NCBI GenBank assembly: GCA_045534445.1
Contig: JAZSJQ010000060.1
Location: 62,001 to 126,000, forward strand
Reading direction: 5' to 3'
Origin: JAISGQ01 sp045534445
GTDB lineage: Bacteria; Bacillota; Clostridia; Oscillospirales; Acutalibacteraceae
Length of the DNA: 64,000 nt
Position 1 is the first letter of the stretch. Every line of letters starts with the position of its first letter. Both the position numbers and the translations under genes were made by a program. Below the pieces are notes generated by a model. It was not told the DNA's origin. It made no database searches and saw nothing but the letters and a program-made list of their open reading frames with translations. Positions 1 to 7,277 of the stretch are shown here, in pieces.

Positions 1-2
1 TT

Positions 3-1616
3 CTTTTCAATGTTATTGCAAGCAGGCTTATGCTCAACGTCTCCACACGCACACTTCTTCGCATAAGAACGGAAATGTTCTCAAATATGCAGAAGCTTCC
101 AATTAAATTCTTTGACACCCGTACCCACGGCGAGCTCATGAGCCGCTACACCAACGATATTGACGCTCTCCGCGACTTCATGAGCAACACCATTACAAAC
201 TTCATTACCTCCATGCTTACGGTCGTTTCTGTATTTGTGGTGATGTGCATACTCAGCTGGCAGCTTACCATTCTTGTTGTTCTTATGCTTTTTGTCATTC
301 TTTTCCTTGTCAGCACCATAGGCAAAAAGAGCGGCAAATATTTTGCCGAACAGCAAAAGAATATTGGTAAGGTCAACGGTCATATTGAGGAAATGATAGA
401 GGGACAGAAGGTGGTAAAGGTCTTCTGTCACGAGGGTAAGGTCAAGGAGGAGTTTGACACTCTTAATGAAAATCTTGCAAACGCCTCCACCAACGCACAC
501 ACCTTCGCAAATATTCTCGGTCCCATCATGAACAACCTCAGTCATATACACTATGCAATAACCGCTCTTGTAGGTGCTGTCATTGCCATTCTGACCGGCG
601 CCGTATCTCTCGGTACTCTTGCAGCATTTCTTACCTATACCCGTAATTTTGCCCGTCCTATTTCCATGATGAGCCAGCAGATGAATGCTATTCTCATGGC
701 TCTTGCAGGCGCTGAGCGAATCTTCGAAATAATCGATGCCGAGCCTGAGACCGATGACGGTTATGTAATGCTTGTAAATGCAAAGGTCGACGAAAAGGGC
801 AACATCACCGAAAGCGAAACGAGAACAGGCATCTGGGCATGGAAACACCCCCACGGTGACGGCACTATCACCTATACACTTCTCAAAGGTGAGGTTGAGT
901 TTGAGGACGTTGTATTCGGATATGAAGAAAACAAGACTGTTCTCAACGGCATTTCACTCTATGCAAACGAGGGTGAGAAGATCGCATTTGTCGGCTCTAC
1001 CGGTGCAGGCAAGACCACAATTACCAATCTTATCAACCGTTTCTACGATGTGCCTGACGGAAAGATCCGCTACGACGGCATCAACATCAACAAGATAAAG
1101 AAGAACGATTTAAGACGTTCTCTTGCCATGGTTCTGCAGGATACCCACCTGTTCACAGGTACTGTTATGGAGAATATCCGCTACGGAAAGCTTGACGCAA
1201 CGGACGAAGAATGCATTGCTGCTGCGAAGATAGCAAATGCACACTGGTTTATCGAGCATCTGCCCGAGGGATATAACACCATGCTCACCGCAGACGGAGC
1301 AAACCTTTCTCAAGGTCAGAGACAGCTCATAGCAATAGCCAGAGCGGCGGTCGCTGATCCTCCCGTTCTTATTCTTGATGAAGCCACAAGCTCCATCGAC
1401 ACCAGAACTGAGCGTCTTATCGAAAAGGGCATGGATAAGCTGATGGAGGGCAGAACGGTTTTTGTTATCGCCCACAGACTTTCCACCGTCCGAAATTCCG
1501 ATGCTATTATGGTGCTTGAAAAAGGTGAGATCATCGAGCGCGGAAATCACGAGACGCTTATTGCTCAGAAGGGCAAATATTATCAGCTTTATACAGGTAT
1601 GTTTGAGCTGAGCTAA
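3..1616 (+). CDS. ABC exporter, fused permease/ATPase (5' end cut by window)
   Basis: The reading frame is open from the first bases of the window, so the true start lies upstream; about 537 residues are present and the first one or two membrane helices are missing. The order is an exporter-type membrane domain followed by a nucleotide-binding domain. Walker A is GSTGAGKTT, the signature is LSQGQ (LSGGQ in most relatives), Walker B is ILILDEAT and the H-loop is AHRLST. About 35 extra residues with a WAWKHPHGDG segment separate the two domains. Family knowledge: such half-transporters export drugs, lipids or peptides and often pair with a second half-transporter encoded next door, which would lie outside the window. 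The gene ends at a strong terminator. Substrate cannot be read from the sequence. Confidence 0.93.
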   Translation, partial: LFNVIASRLMLNVSTRTLLRIRTEMFSNMQKLPIKFFDTRTHGELMSRYTNDIDALRDFMSNTITNFITSMLTVVSVFVVMCILSWQLTILVVLMLFVILFLVSTIGKKSGKYFAEQQKNIGKVNGHIEEMIEGQKVVKVFCHEGKVKEEFDTLNENLANASTNAHTFANILGPIMNNLSHIHYAITALVGAVIAILTGAVSLGTLAAFLTYTRNFARPISMMSQQMNAILMALAGAERIFEIIDAEPETDDGYVMLVNAKVDEKGNITESETRTGIWAWKHPHGDGTITYTLLKGEVEFEDVVFGYEENKTVLNGISLYANEGEKIAFVGSTGAGKTTITNLINRFYDVPDGKIRYDGININKIKKNDLRRSLAMVLQDTHLFTGTVMENIRYGKLDATDEECIAAAKIANAHWFIEHLPEGYNTMLTADGANLSQGQRQLIAIARAAVADPPVLILDEATSSIDTRTERLIEKGMDKLMEGRTVFVIAHRLSTVRNSDAIMVLEKGEIIERGNHETLIAQKGKYYQLYTGMFELS

Positions 1617-1620
1617 GAAA

Positions 1621-1647
1621 AAACCCCACGGTTAACCCGTGGGGTTT
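1621..1647 (+). terminator. Rho-independent terminator after the ABC exporter
   Basis: Perfect 11-bp stem (AAACCCCACGG / CCGTGGGGTTT) with a 5-nt loop starts 4 bp after the stop codon. The A-rich left arm and T-rich right arm let it work on both strands. Confidence 0.85.
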
Positions 1648-1657
1648 AAAGTTTACA

Positions 1658-1740
1658 ATGAGTTGGTGGCTGCGCCCCCAAGCCCCGGCTCAAGGGCCCT
1701 GCCCTTGAAAACCCGTCAAAGGATTCAATCCCTTTGAAAT
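1658..1740. repeat. Three-hairpin structured repeat, copy 1
   Basis: Begins with ATGAGTTGG and forms three consecutive short hairpins: TTGGTGGC/GCCCCCAA (1663-1681, one mismatch), TCAAGGGC/GCCCTTGA (1690-1708) and TCAAAGG/CCTTTGA (1716-1737). A related copy lies at 44910-44990 with paired (compensatory) changes in the stems. Both copies sit between a terminator hairpin and the 3' end of a minus-strand gene. Confidence 0.75.
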
Positions 1741-1765
1741 CCCTTCATAAGAAAATCAAATATTT

Positions 1766-2485
1766 TTACTTTAACTGTTTTCTAAGTGCCTTTATTTCGC
1801 TTTTCGGAGCGATCTTTACTGCCTGCGAGAGTATTTTTTCAAAGGCTTCCGATGCACTCATTGAATAACAGGAGGCGATGTGCTCATGAGAGAAAAGCTC
1901 TTCTGCAAGGGAATATACTCCCACTGCCCAGCCGTAAGGCTCATCCTTTTTATTCCGTCTCTGACGAAAACCTCGGGTTACGATATAAGTCTGCATTTCA
2001 AGCTGTGCTGCAACTGTTGCAAAGCCCTTTTCTCCGTCTTTCCCGAAGCCTGCAAGAGATTTGAGTTCGGAAGAGAGAAGCTCTCCATGTAGGAAGAGAG
2101 TGTCGATTATCTTTTTCTGCCTGAGGGTCGCAAGGTCATCGTCCCACCGTGCGTCAAAGTCATATCCGTCACGGCGGTATGCGGCAAAAATCGGAAACCA
2201 GTCCTTTGATATAAAGCCTGCTTTATTCCCGAAGAACTTGCCGTAGGCAACATTTCCTCTTTCGGCAAGAATGGCACGCCATTCCCACACATCAAGCTCG
2301 TCCCCTGTCCACCAGTGGTCGTTGGGGCTTATTGCCTCTGCGGAAAAGTCAGGAGTCCCCTCTGTGCTGAAGAGAGGCAGAAAGCCCACTTCGTTTATAT
2401 ATTCTTCAAGCTGCTCGGGAGTTTTTACTATGGCGTCCTCATCGCTCATGCCCTGAGGCACCCAGTTACCGTCAATTACTGTCAT
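1766..2485 (-). CDS. AlkZ-related protein (putative DNA-repair associated)
   Basis: A 239-residue soluble protein without signal peptide or membrane segment. It has aromatic-rich motifs near the N terminus (GFLPLFS, WWTGDE, DVWEWR), then YGKFFGNKAGFISKDWFP and a C-terminal half that looks like a winged-helix DNA-binding region (LKSLAGFGKDGEKGF). From memory this layout matches the clostridial group annotated as AlkZ-related; AlkZ itself unhooks DNA crosslinks. I see no proven catalytic motif. The start overlaps the stop of the uracil-DNA glycosylase gene by 14 bp, so the two are probably translationally coupled, which supports a role in DNA repair. The name is a recollection, not a search result. 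Confidence 0.6.
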   Translation of the reverse strand: MTVIDGNWVPQGMSDEDAIVKTPEQLEEYINEVGFLPLFSTEGTPDFSAEAISPNDHWWTGDELDVWEWRAILAERGNVAYGKFFGNKAGFISKDWFPIFAAYRRDGYDFDARWDDDLATLRQKKIIDTLFLHGELLSSELKSLAGFGKDGEKGFATVAAQLEMQTYIVTRGFRQRRNKKDEPYGWAVGVYSLAEELFSHEHIASCYSMSASEAFEKILSQAVKIAPKSEIKALRKQLK

Positions 2486-3074
2486 CTTTCGGCATCTCCA
2501 TATCCCATGTTTCAGGGCAGACTTCGGTTATCTTATCTCGGAGCTTAAGAAAGTCTTCAAAAGCCTCGGGCTTGCGTCTCGGGTCGCGGAGAAGTGCCGC
2601 AGGGTGGAGAGTTGCCATCATCAGCACACCGTTCTTTTCCGTGAAGATTCCGTGTTCCTTGGTTATCTTCATATTGGGGTTGATTATCTTCATGCCTGAT
2701 ATTCTGCCGAGGCACACGATTATTTTCGGGCGGATTATCCTTACCTGCTCCCTCAGCCATTCAATGCAGGCTTCCTGCTCAAAGGGCTCAGGATCGCGGT
2801 TCTTCGGCGGGCGGCATTTGACTATATTGGCGATATAGATATTCTTTTCGCGGCTTAATCCCACTGCATCGAGCATCAGGTCAAGAAGCTTTCCTGCCCT
2901 TCCTACAAAGGGCTCTCCCTTTAAATCCTCCTGCTCTCCGGGTCCTTCACCGATAAAAAGCACCTTCGCATCGGGGTTTCCCACACCGAAAACAAGATTT
3001 GTCCTGCCCTTGCACAGTTCACATTTACTACAGCCGAGACATTCTTCCCGAAGTGCTGAAAGCTTATCACTCAT
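2472..3074 (-). CDS. Type-4 (Fe-S) uracil-DNA glycosylase
   Basis: Removes uracil from DNA to start base-excision repair. Motif A is GEGPGEQED (residues 42-50; most relatives have GEAPG) and the C-terminal motif is HPAALLR (157-163). Four cysteines, C18, C21, C87 (KCRPP) and C103, are spaced like the 4Fe-4S ligands of family-4 enzymes. The length of 200 residues is normal for the family. A spaced AGGAAAGGA ribosome site precedes ATG at 3074. It is the first gene of a two-gene operon with the AlkZ-related protein and is divergent from pduL, with its own promoter at 3096-3125. Confidence 0.93.
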   Translation of the reverse strand: MSDKLSALREECLGCSKCELCKGRTNLVFGVGNPDAKVLFIGEGPGEQEDLKGEPFVGRAGKLLDLMLDAVGLSREKNIYIANIVKCRPPKNRDPEPFEQEACIEWLREQVRIIRPKIIVCLGRISGMKIINPNMKITKEHGIFTEKNGVLMMATLHPAALLRDPRRKPEAFEDFLKLRDKITEVCPETWDMEMPKDDSN

Positions 3075-3095
3075 ACAATCATTCCTTTCCTCATT

Positions 3096-3125
3096 ATTAT
3101 ATTAGATATTCCGCACTCAAATCAA
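3096..3125 (-). promoter_or_regulatory. Predicted sigma-A promoter of the uracil-DNA glycosylase operon
   Basis: On the minus strand, TTGATT (3125-3120), an 18-bp spacer and a perfect TATAAT (3101-3096), just upstream of the ribosome site. Confidence 0.6.
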
Positions 3126-3135
3126 TACAAATCTA

Positions 3136-3164
3136 TTGAAATCCGACGCATTTTGCGCTATTAT
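3136..3164 (+). promoter_or_regulatory. Predicted sigma-A promoter of pduL
   Basis: TTGAAA at 3136-3141, a 17-bp spacer and TATTAT at 3159-3164, about 75 bp before the start codon. Confidence 0.65.
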
Positions 3165-3240
3165 GTTATAAGTAATATTTCGGCATTTCTTCACTGTGCC
3201 GTATATAATCAATCACACTCATTAACGGAGGTTTATCAAA

Positions 3241-3813
3241 ATGAAGGTTTTAGTTGAAACATCTGCACGTCACGCTCACATCACCAAGGAGCATCTTGCT
3301 ATCCTTTTCGGTGCTGACCATCAGCTCACCAAAAAGAAGGATCTCTCCCAGCCCGGTCAGTTTGCCTGCGAAGAGAGAGTTACCGTTGTAGGTCCCAAGG
3401 GTGAGATTCCCGGCGTTTCCATTCTCGGTCCCGAGAGACCTGCTTCCCAGGTTGAGCTTTCCCTCACCGATGCTCGTAAGATCGGTATCATCGCTCCTAT
3501 CCGTGAGTCCGGCGATGTTGCAGGCACTCCCGGCTGCAAGCTCGTAGGTCCCTGCGGCGAGGTCGAGCTTACCGAGGGCGTTATCGCTGCAAAGCGTCAC
3601 ATTCACTTCACTCCTGCTGATGCTGAGGCTTTCGGTGTTGCTGACAAGCAGATCGTTGAGGTCAAGGTCGAGACCGACGGCAGAACCACCACTTTCGGTG
3701 ATGTTGTTGTAAGAGTAAACCCCAACTTTGCTGCTGCTATGCACATCGATACCGATGAGTCCAACGCTGCAGGCTGTGCAGGCGTTGTTTACGGCGAGGT
3801 CATCGCTGACTGA
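3241..3813 (+). CDS. pduL: Phosphate propanoyltransferase / phosphotransacetylase, PduL family
   Basis: Transfers an acyl group between CoA and phosphate (acyl-CoA + Pi to acyl-phosphate + CoA). The 190-residue protein shows both PduL halves: an N-terminal SARHAHIT motif and a central AKRHIHFTPADA motif, whose histidines are zinc ligands in the family. There is no encapsulation peptide and no microcompartment gene nearby, so it probably acts in the cytosol as the housekeeping phosphotransacetylase for acetate formation; that role is inference. The ribosome site CGGAGG lies about 10 bp before ATG. High use of GTT, GCT and CGT-type codons suggests strong expression. Confidence 0.92.
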   Translation: MKVLVETSARHAHITKEHLAILFGADHQLTKKKDLSQPGQFACEERVTVVGPKGEIPGVSILGPERPASQVELSLTDARKIGIIAPIRESGDVAGTPGCKLVGPCGEVELTEGVIAAKRHIHFTPADAEAFGVADKQIVEVKVETDGRTTTFGDVVVRVNPNFAAAMHIDTDESNAAGCAGVVYGEVIAD

Positions 3814-3849
3814 TTTCTCTTTATCCTACCGTAAAGGAAGTGATGCTGT

Positions 3850-4605
3850 TTGCAGTACGGTTCCCGTTTTTTGCGTCATGAGCTGAAATTCCTGATCAGA
3901 TATTCAGATTATTATAACCTGAAGGCGTCTCTCTGCGCTCTGCTTGAACCTGACGAAAACTCAGGCGATGACGGTTATACCATCCGAAGCCTCTATTTCG
4001 ACGATATTCACGATGACAGTTATGTTGGCAAGGAAAGCGGTATCGGTCGCAGGAGAAAGCACCGCATACGAATTTATAACGGCTCTGACAGCGTCATAAA
4101 ATATGAGATAAAAGATAAATACGGCGATTTTATATCGAAAATCTCAGCTCCGATAACGCGCGGTGAATGTGCCTGCATGATAAATACAAATTATGATTTC
4201 ATGATTGATTCTGAGCATTCCGCTCTCCGTGCAGGCTACATCGATGCACGCTCAAGGCTCCTGAAACCCCGTGTTATTGTTGATTACGAGCGAGAAGCCT
4301 TTGTCTGCGAGGCGGGCAATGTGCGAATAACCTTCGATAGGGATATACGCGCAGGTCTTGACAGCTTTGACATCTTTGATGACGGCATTATTACCGCGCC
4401 TGCCCTTGAACCCGGTACCCTCGTTCTTGAAGTCAAGTATGACGACTTCCTCCCAAGCTATATCCGCAAGGAGCTTAAAAAGGTCGACAAGCGTCCTATG
4501 GCGATTTCAAAATATGTACTTTGCCGCAGGGCAAAAGAGATTTACTTCAGGAGGGAGATTCCTTATGAATCTGTTTTTACAAGCGGACCAGTCAAACTTC
4601 AGTGA
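3850..4605 (+). CDS. VTC-domain protein (putative polyphosphate polymerase)
   Basis: A 251-residue protein with the VTC tunnel fold pattern: RHELKFLIRYSDY at the N terminus, SLYFDDIHDDSY, a basic RRRKHRIRIYN strand, KYEIKDKYG and LEVKYDDFLPSYIRKEL near the C terminus. In yeast the VTC catalytic domain makes polyphosphate from ATP inside the triphosphate tunnel; bacterial relatives are assigned by homology only. The start is TTG at 3850, set by AAGGAAG about 10 bp upstream; the nearby ATG at 3843 is out of frame. The next gene overlaps its end by 41 bp, so they are co-translated. Confidence 0.85.
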   Translation: MQYGSRFLRHELKFLIRYSDYYNLKASLCALLEPDENSGDDGYTIRSLYFDDIHDDSYVGKESGIGRRRKHRIRIYNGSDSVIKYEIKDKYGDFISKISAPITRGECACMINTNYDFMIDSEHSALRAGYIDARSRLLKPRVIVDYEREAFVCEAGNVRITFDRDIRAGLDSFDIFDDGIITAPALEPGTLVLEVKYDDFLPSYIRKELKKVDKRPMAISKYVLCRRAKEIYFRREIPYESVFTSGPVKLQ

Positions 4606-5260
4606 TATTTTCAAGAATAAATTCATCAGCCAGTTTACCGAAAATCAGCTTGATATAGGCAGTGCCATTGCGGCTGTGCTGTTTTCTCTCGTACTCGGTC
4701 TTGTTATCTTCGCGGTTTACAAGATCTGCTATCGCGGTGCGGTCTACAGCTTCAGCTTCAATGTATCTCTCGTCATGATGGCGGTTATCACCTGCGTTAT
4801 CATTCTGACTATCAGCTCGAATGTCGTTCTTTCTCTCGGTATGGTCGGTGCTCTTTCCATCGTCCGTTTCCGAACTGCCATAAAGGATCCTGTTGATATC
4901 ATGTTCCTTTTCTGGGCTATCACTGTCGGCATCGTGGTTGGCGCTCATCAGTTCACCTTCGCGCTTATTTCCACCGTACTTATCGCTCTCCTCTGCTTCG
5001 TTTCCCTTATATTCAAAAGCAAGGACGGTGCTTATCTGCTGATCATCAAGTACGTTCCCGGCGCAGGTCCCAAGATCGACAAAGTCATCGAATCTGTTCA
5101 CGGCAATGTCAAGAACAAGACTATCCGCAAGGGTGTTGCCGAGGTTATCATTGAGATCTCCGGCAGAAATGTTCAGAGAAATCTTGTGGAAGGCATCAGC
5201 ACTATCTCAGGTGTTGACAGCGTTGTTCTCGTAAACTACAACGGAGATTACGCAGAGTAA
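4565..5260 (+). CDS. DUF4956 membrane protein, partner of the VTC protein
   Basis: A 231-residue inner-membrane protein. Hydrophobic segments lie around residues 33-53, 63-85 and 110-150, followed by a cytoplasmic alpha/beta domain of about 75 residues (KDGAYLLIIKY to the end). The LGMVGALSIVRFRTAIKDP motif in the membrane region is the family hallmark. The frame runs further upstream, but GGAGG at 4551 and the overlap with the VTC gene fix ATG 4565. DUF4956 genes commonly sit next to VTC genes, often with a CotH kinase, which is absent here. Its job is unproven; a membrane anchor or channel for polyphosphate synthesis is an inference. Confidence 0.87.
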   Translation: MNLFLQADQSNFSDIFKNKFISQFTENQLDIGSAIAAVLFSLVLGLVIFAVYKICYRGAVYSFSFNVSLVMMAVITCVIILTISSNVVLSLGMVGALSIVRFRTAIKDPVDIMFLFWAITVGIVVGAHQFTFALISTVLIALLCFVSLIFKSKDGAYLLIIKYVPGAGPKIDKVIESVHGNVKNKTIRKGVAEVIIEISGRNVQRNLVEGISTISGVDSVVLVNYNGDYAE

Positions 5261-5280
5261 TATTTCTTATGTATATAACA

Positions 5281-5312
5281 AAAGGCATTACCCTTAACAG
5301 GGTAATGCCTTT
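5281..5312. terminator. Bidirectional terminator between convergent genes
   Basis: Perfect 13-bp stem AAAGGCATTACCC / GGGTAATGCCTTT with a 6-nt loop, followed by TAAAATTTT on the plus strand. It serves the DUF4956 gene and the convergent minus-strand operon. Confidence 0.85.
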
Positions 5313-5322
5313 AAAATTTTCG

Positions 5323-5715
5323 TTATGAATTGACGGGGAATCGGTTTCCGCACAGCGGGCAGTTTATATCTCTTTCGCCCTTGCCCTTCTTGACCCTCAT
5401 ATACTTCCTGCAGGCAGGGCATTTAACATACTTATGGGTCTTTCTGTCCCTTATTCTGAGGAAGGGAAGCTTGAAAAACTGTGCTATGGGATTCCATATT
5501 TTAAGGAATGCCGCATTTTCTTTTCTTCTCTGTGTGAGATTTTTCGACAGGCTCCGCCATAAAATGATACCGAAAAGCACTGCCATGATAATATAAAAAC
5601 CGATCCATCTTACAAACATCGTAACTATGAATAATATAAAATACAGTACCAGCAGAAATATGTTAAGATGATCGGTGCCGTTTCGTCCGTAAAAAAATCT
5701 CTGAAGTGCGTTCAT
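5323..5715 (-). CDS. Small membrane protein with C-terminal zinc ribbon
   Basis: A 130-residue protein with two membrane helices (about residues 18-55), a basic linker, and two CxxC pairs near the C terminus (CPACRKYMRV, then CPLCGNRFP) that form a treble-clef or zinc-ribbon-like site. The ribosome site GGAG lies upstream of ATG 5715, 18 bp after the DnaJ-domain gene, so it closes the DUF5685-DnaJ operon. Function is unknown; a membrane-bound accessory of the J-domain protein is possible. Confidence 0.8.
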   Translation of the reverse strand: MNALQRFFYGRNGTDHLNIFLLVLYFILFIVTMFVRWIGFYIIMAVLFGIILWRSLSKNLTQRRKENAAFLKIWNPIAQFFKLPFLRIRDRKTHKYVKCPACRKYMRVKKGKGERDINCPLCGNRFPVNS

Positions 5716-5733
5716 TTATTAAGCTTACTCCTT

Positions 5734-6411
5734 TCAGCAAGGTCTGCCGTAGGCACCGCAGCAGCCGCCGTTCATAAAGTAACAGCAAAGCTGTGACAGG
5801 CAGGCTGAGCAGCAGACATTGTTGCAGTAGGCATTGGGCAGCCCGAAGGACTGGCTATGCTGGCTGTAAACGTGTCCGCCATGCTCCATTATTGCCTGCA
5901 GACGGCGGTATTCCTGATTGTTGGGATTCATGTTCACCGCTGTCTGTGCGTGATTTCGGGCAGTTATGGTATTTCCTGCGCCGTAATTTGCAATGGCACT
6001 GTAATAATACCATTCGTCGTTTCTGTCGGTTATTTCGGAAAGAACATGAAGCGCCTGGGCATACTGATTTGCTCTGAGATACGCTCTTACCGAGTCCATT
6101 TCGGTGTAGCTTCTCTGAGAGGATGAGTTCTGACCGCTGTAATTGTAATATCCGCCATAGCCGCTATATCCGCCGTAGCCTCTGAAGGGGTCATAGCCGC
6201 CCGATGTGCTGCCGTGATCTGAAGGATCCGAAAAATCACCGTTTTTAAGCTTATCGTATGCAGCATTAATTTCACTCATCTTTGCCGCTGCGGTTTCGTC
6301 ACCGGGATTCAGGTCGGGGTGGTACTTTTTTGCAAGCTTGCGGTATGCCTTTGTAATCTCTTCTTCGCTTGCACCTCTTGATACTCCCAGCACCTTGTAA
6401 GGGTCACTCAT
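5734..6411 (-). CDS. J-domain protein with TPR-like middle and Cys-rich tail
   Basis: The N-terminal J domain carries HPD at residues 31-33 (KKYHPDLNPGD), the motif that stimulates DnaK ATPase. A Gly/Tyr-rich linker of about 30 residues (YGGYSGYGGYYNYSG) follows, then a helical TPR-like region, and an unusual Cys-rich C terminus with CC pairs. It lacks the DnaJ zinc-finger repeats (CxxCxGxG), so it is not canonical DnaJ. The frame extends 15 codons further, but AAGGAGGAG upstream of ATG 6411 decides the start. ATG overlaps the previous stop as ATGA. Confidence 0.88.
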   Translation of the reverse strand: MSDPYKVLGVSRGASEEEITKAYRKLAKKYHPDLNPGDETAAAKMSEINAAYDKLKNGDFSDPSDHGSTSGGYDPFRGYGGYSGYGGYYNYSGQNSSSQRSYTEMDSVRAYLRANQYAQALHVLSEITDRNDEWYYYSAIANYGAGNTITARNHAQTAVNMNPNNQEYRRLQAIMEHGGHVYSQHSQSFGLPNAYCNNVCCSACLSQLCCYFMNGGCCGAYGRPC

Positions 6412-7223
6412 CTGCGCTTCTCCTCCTTTCTTTTTGCCTGCTCCCAGCGGGTCCACACCCCTGAATATATTATATTCGAGAGCAGCTCTTTATTAGCACT
6501 CAGCGGAAGTTTTTCAAATTCCTGCGAGCATTCACCCATGAGCAGTGTCAGAGTCGGCTCAAAATCTGCTGCTTTATACTGTGCCATGGGGTTGTATTTT
6601 TTCTTTTTAAGATCTCTTTTAAAGTCAAGGCATGCGTCCATTATATAAATAAATCTGCCAAGAGTTCTTCCGAAAGCTCTCAGCTTATCAGCATTTTCGT
6701 CCTCACGCCATGCAAACAGCTCACCCATAAGCTCGCCGAATATTGCAGAGGGGATATCGGGATTGAGTACCCCTGCCTTCTCTGTTTCAGAAAGACGGGA
6801 AAGACAGCTTTTTATGGCTTCGCTCTGCCTCGGGTACTGCTTTTCAGCTCTGCGCTTCTTCCTTTTTATCGTCTTTGCAAAGGCAAGAGAAGGGAGACTT
6901 TTGTCGTCTGACCAGTTATCAAGCAGATTATAGTAGGCAAGAAGCACATTCATCGCTCCTGCATACTCCGAAGCTTCGCTTGCGGCATAGGTACACTTTT
7001 TAAAGGGATGAGCGGGACACCGTGTCTCCTTTTTCTCCTTCGTAAGACCGTATACTCCCTCAAAAAGCAGGGAAAGGAAGGTCATATCATAAGTAAGCGT
7101 CAGTCTGCAAAGCTGACCGTAGTTATCGCCTATAGCTTTGCAGACTGCACAATAGCATTCCTTGTAATCTGCTCTCTGTTCTTCTGTGAGTTTGCATGAA
7201 TTTGCCACAACATAGCCGAACAA
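6408..7223 (-). CDS. DUF5685 family protein
   Basis: A 271-residue mainly helical protein. It starts MFGYVV, like the family, with cysteines at 10, 23 and 28 (YKECYCAVCKAIG) and a CPAHPFKKC segment. Family members look like all-helical isoprenoid-synthase folds, but no DDxxD metal motif is obvious; DACLDFKRD is the nearest acidic patch. The start is TTG at 7223 with GGGGGTG about 7 bp upstream; the family-typical N terminus supports this. It is first in an operon with the J-domain and zinc-ribbon genes, with a promoter at 7246-7274. Function unknown. Confidence 0.82.
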   Translation of the reverse strand: MFGYVVANSCKLTEEQRADYKECYCAVCKAIGDNYGQLCRLTLTYDMTFLSLLFEGVYGLTKEKKETRCPAHPFKKCTYAASEASEYAGAMNVLLAYYNLLDNWSDDKSLPSLAFAKTIKRKKRRAEKQYPRQSEAIKSCLSRLSETEKAGVLNPDIPSAIFGELMGELFAWREDENADKLRAFGRTLGRFIYIMDACLDFKRDLKKKKYNPMAQYKAADFEPTLTLLMGECSQEFEKLPLSANKELLSNIIYSGVWTRWEQAKRKEEKRR

Positions 7224-7245
7224 GCCTTACACCCCCATAGGGAGT

Positions 7246-7274
7246 ATTTTACAATAAAACCGCTCGGTTGGCAA
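7246..7274 (-). promoter_or_regulatory. Predicted sigma-A promoter of the DUF5685 operon
   Basis: On the minus strand, TTGCCA (7274-7269), a 17-bp spacer and TAAAAT (7251-7246). It lies in the short gap after the ABC transporter stop codon. Confidence 0.6.
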
Positions 7275-7277
7275 TAG

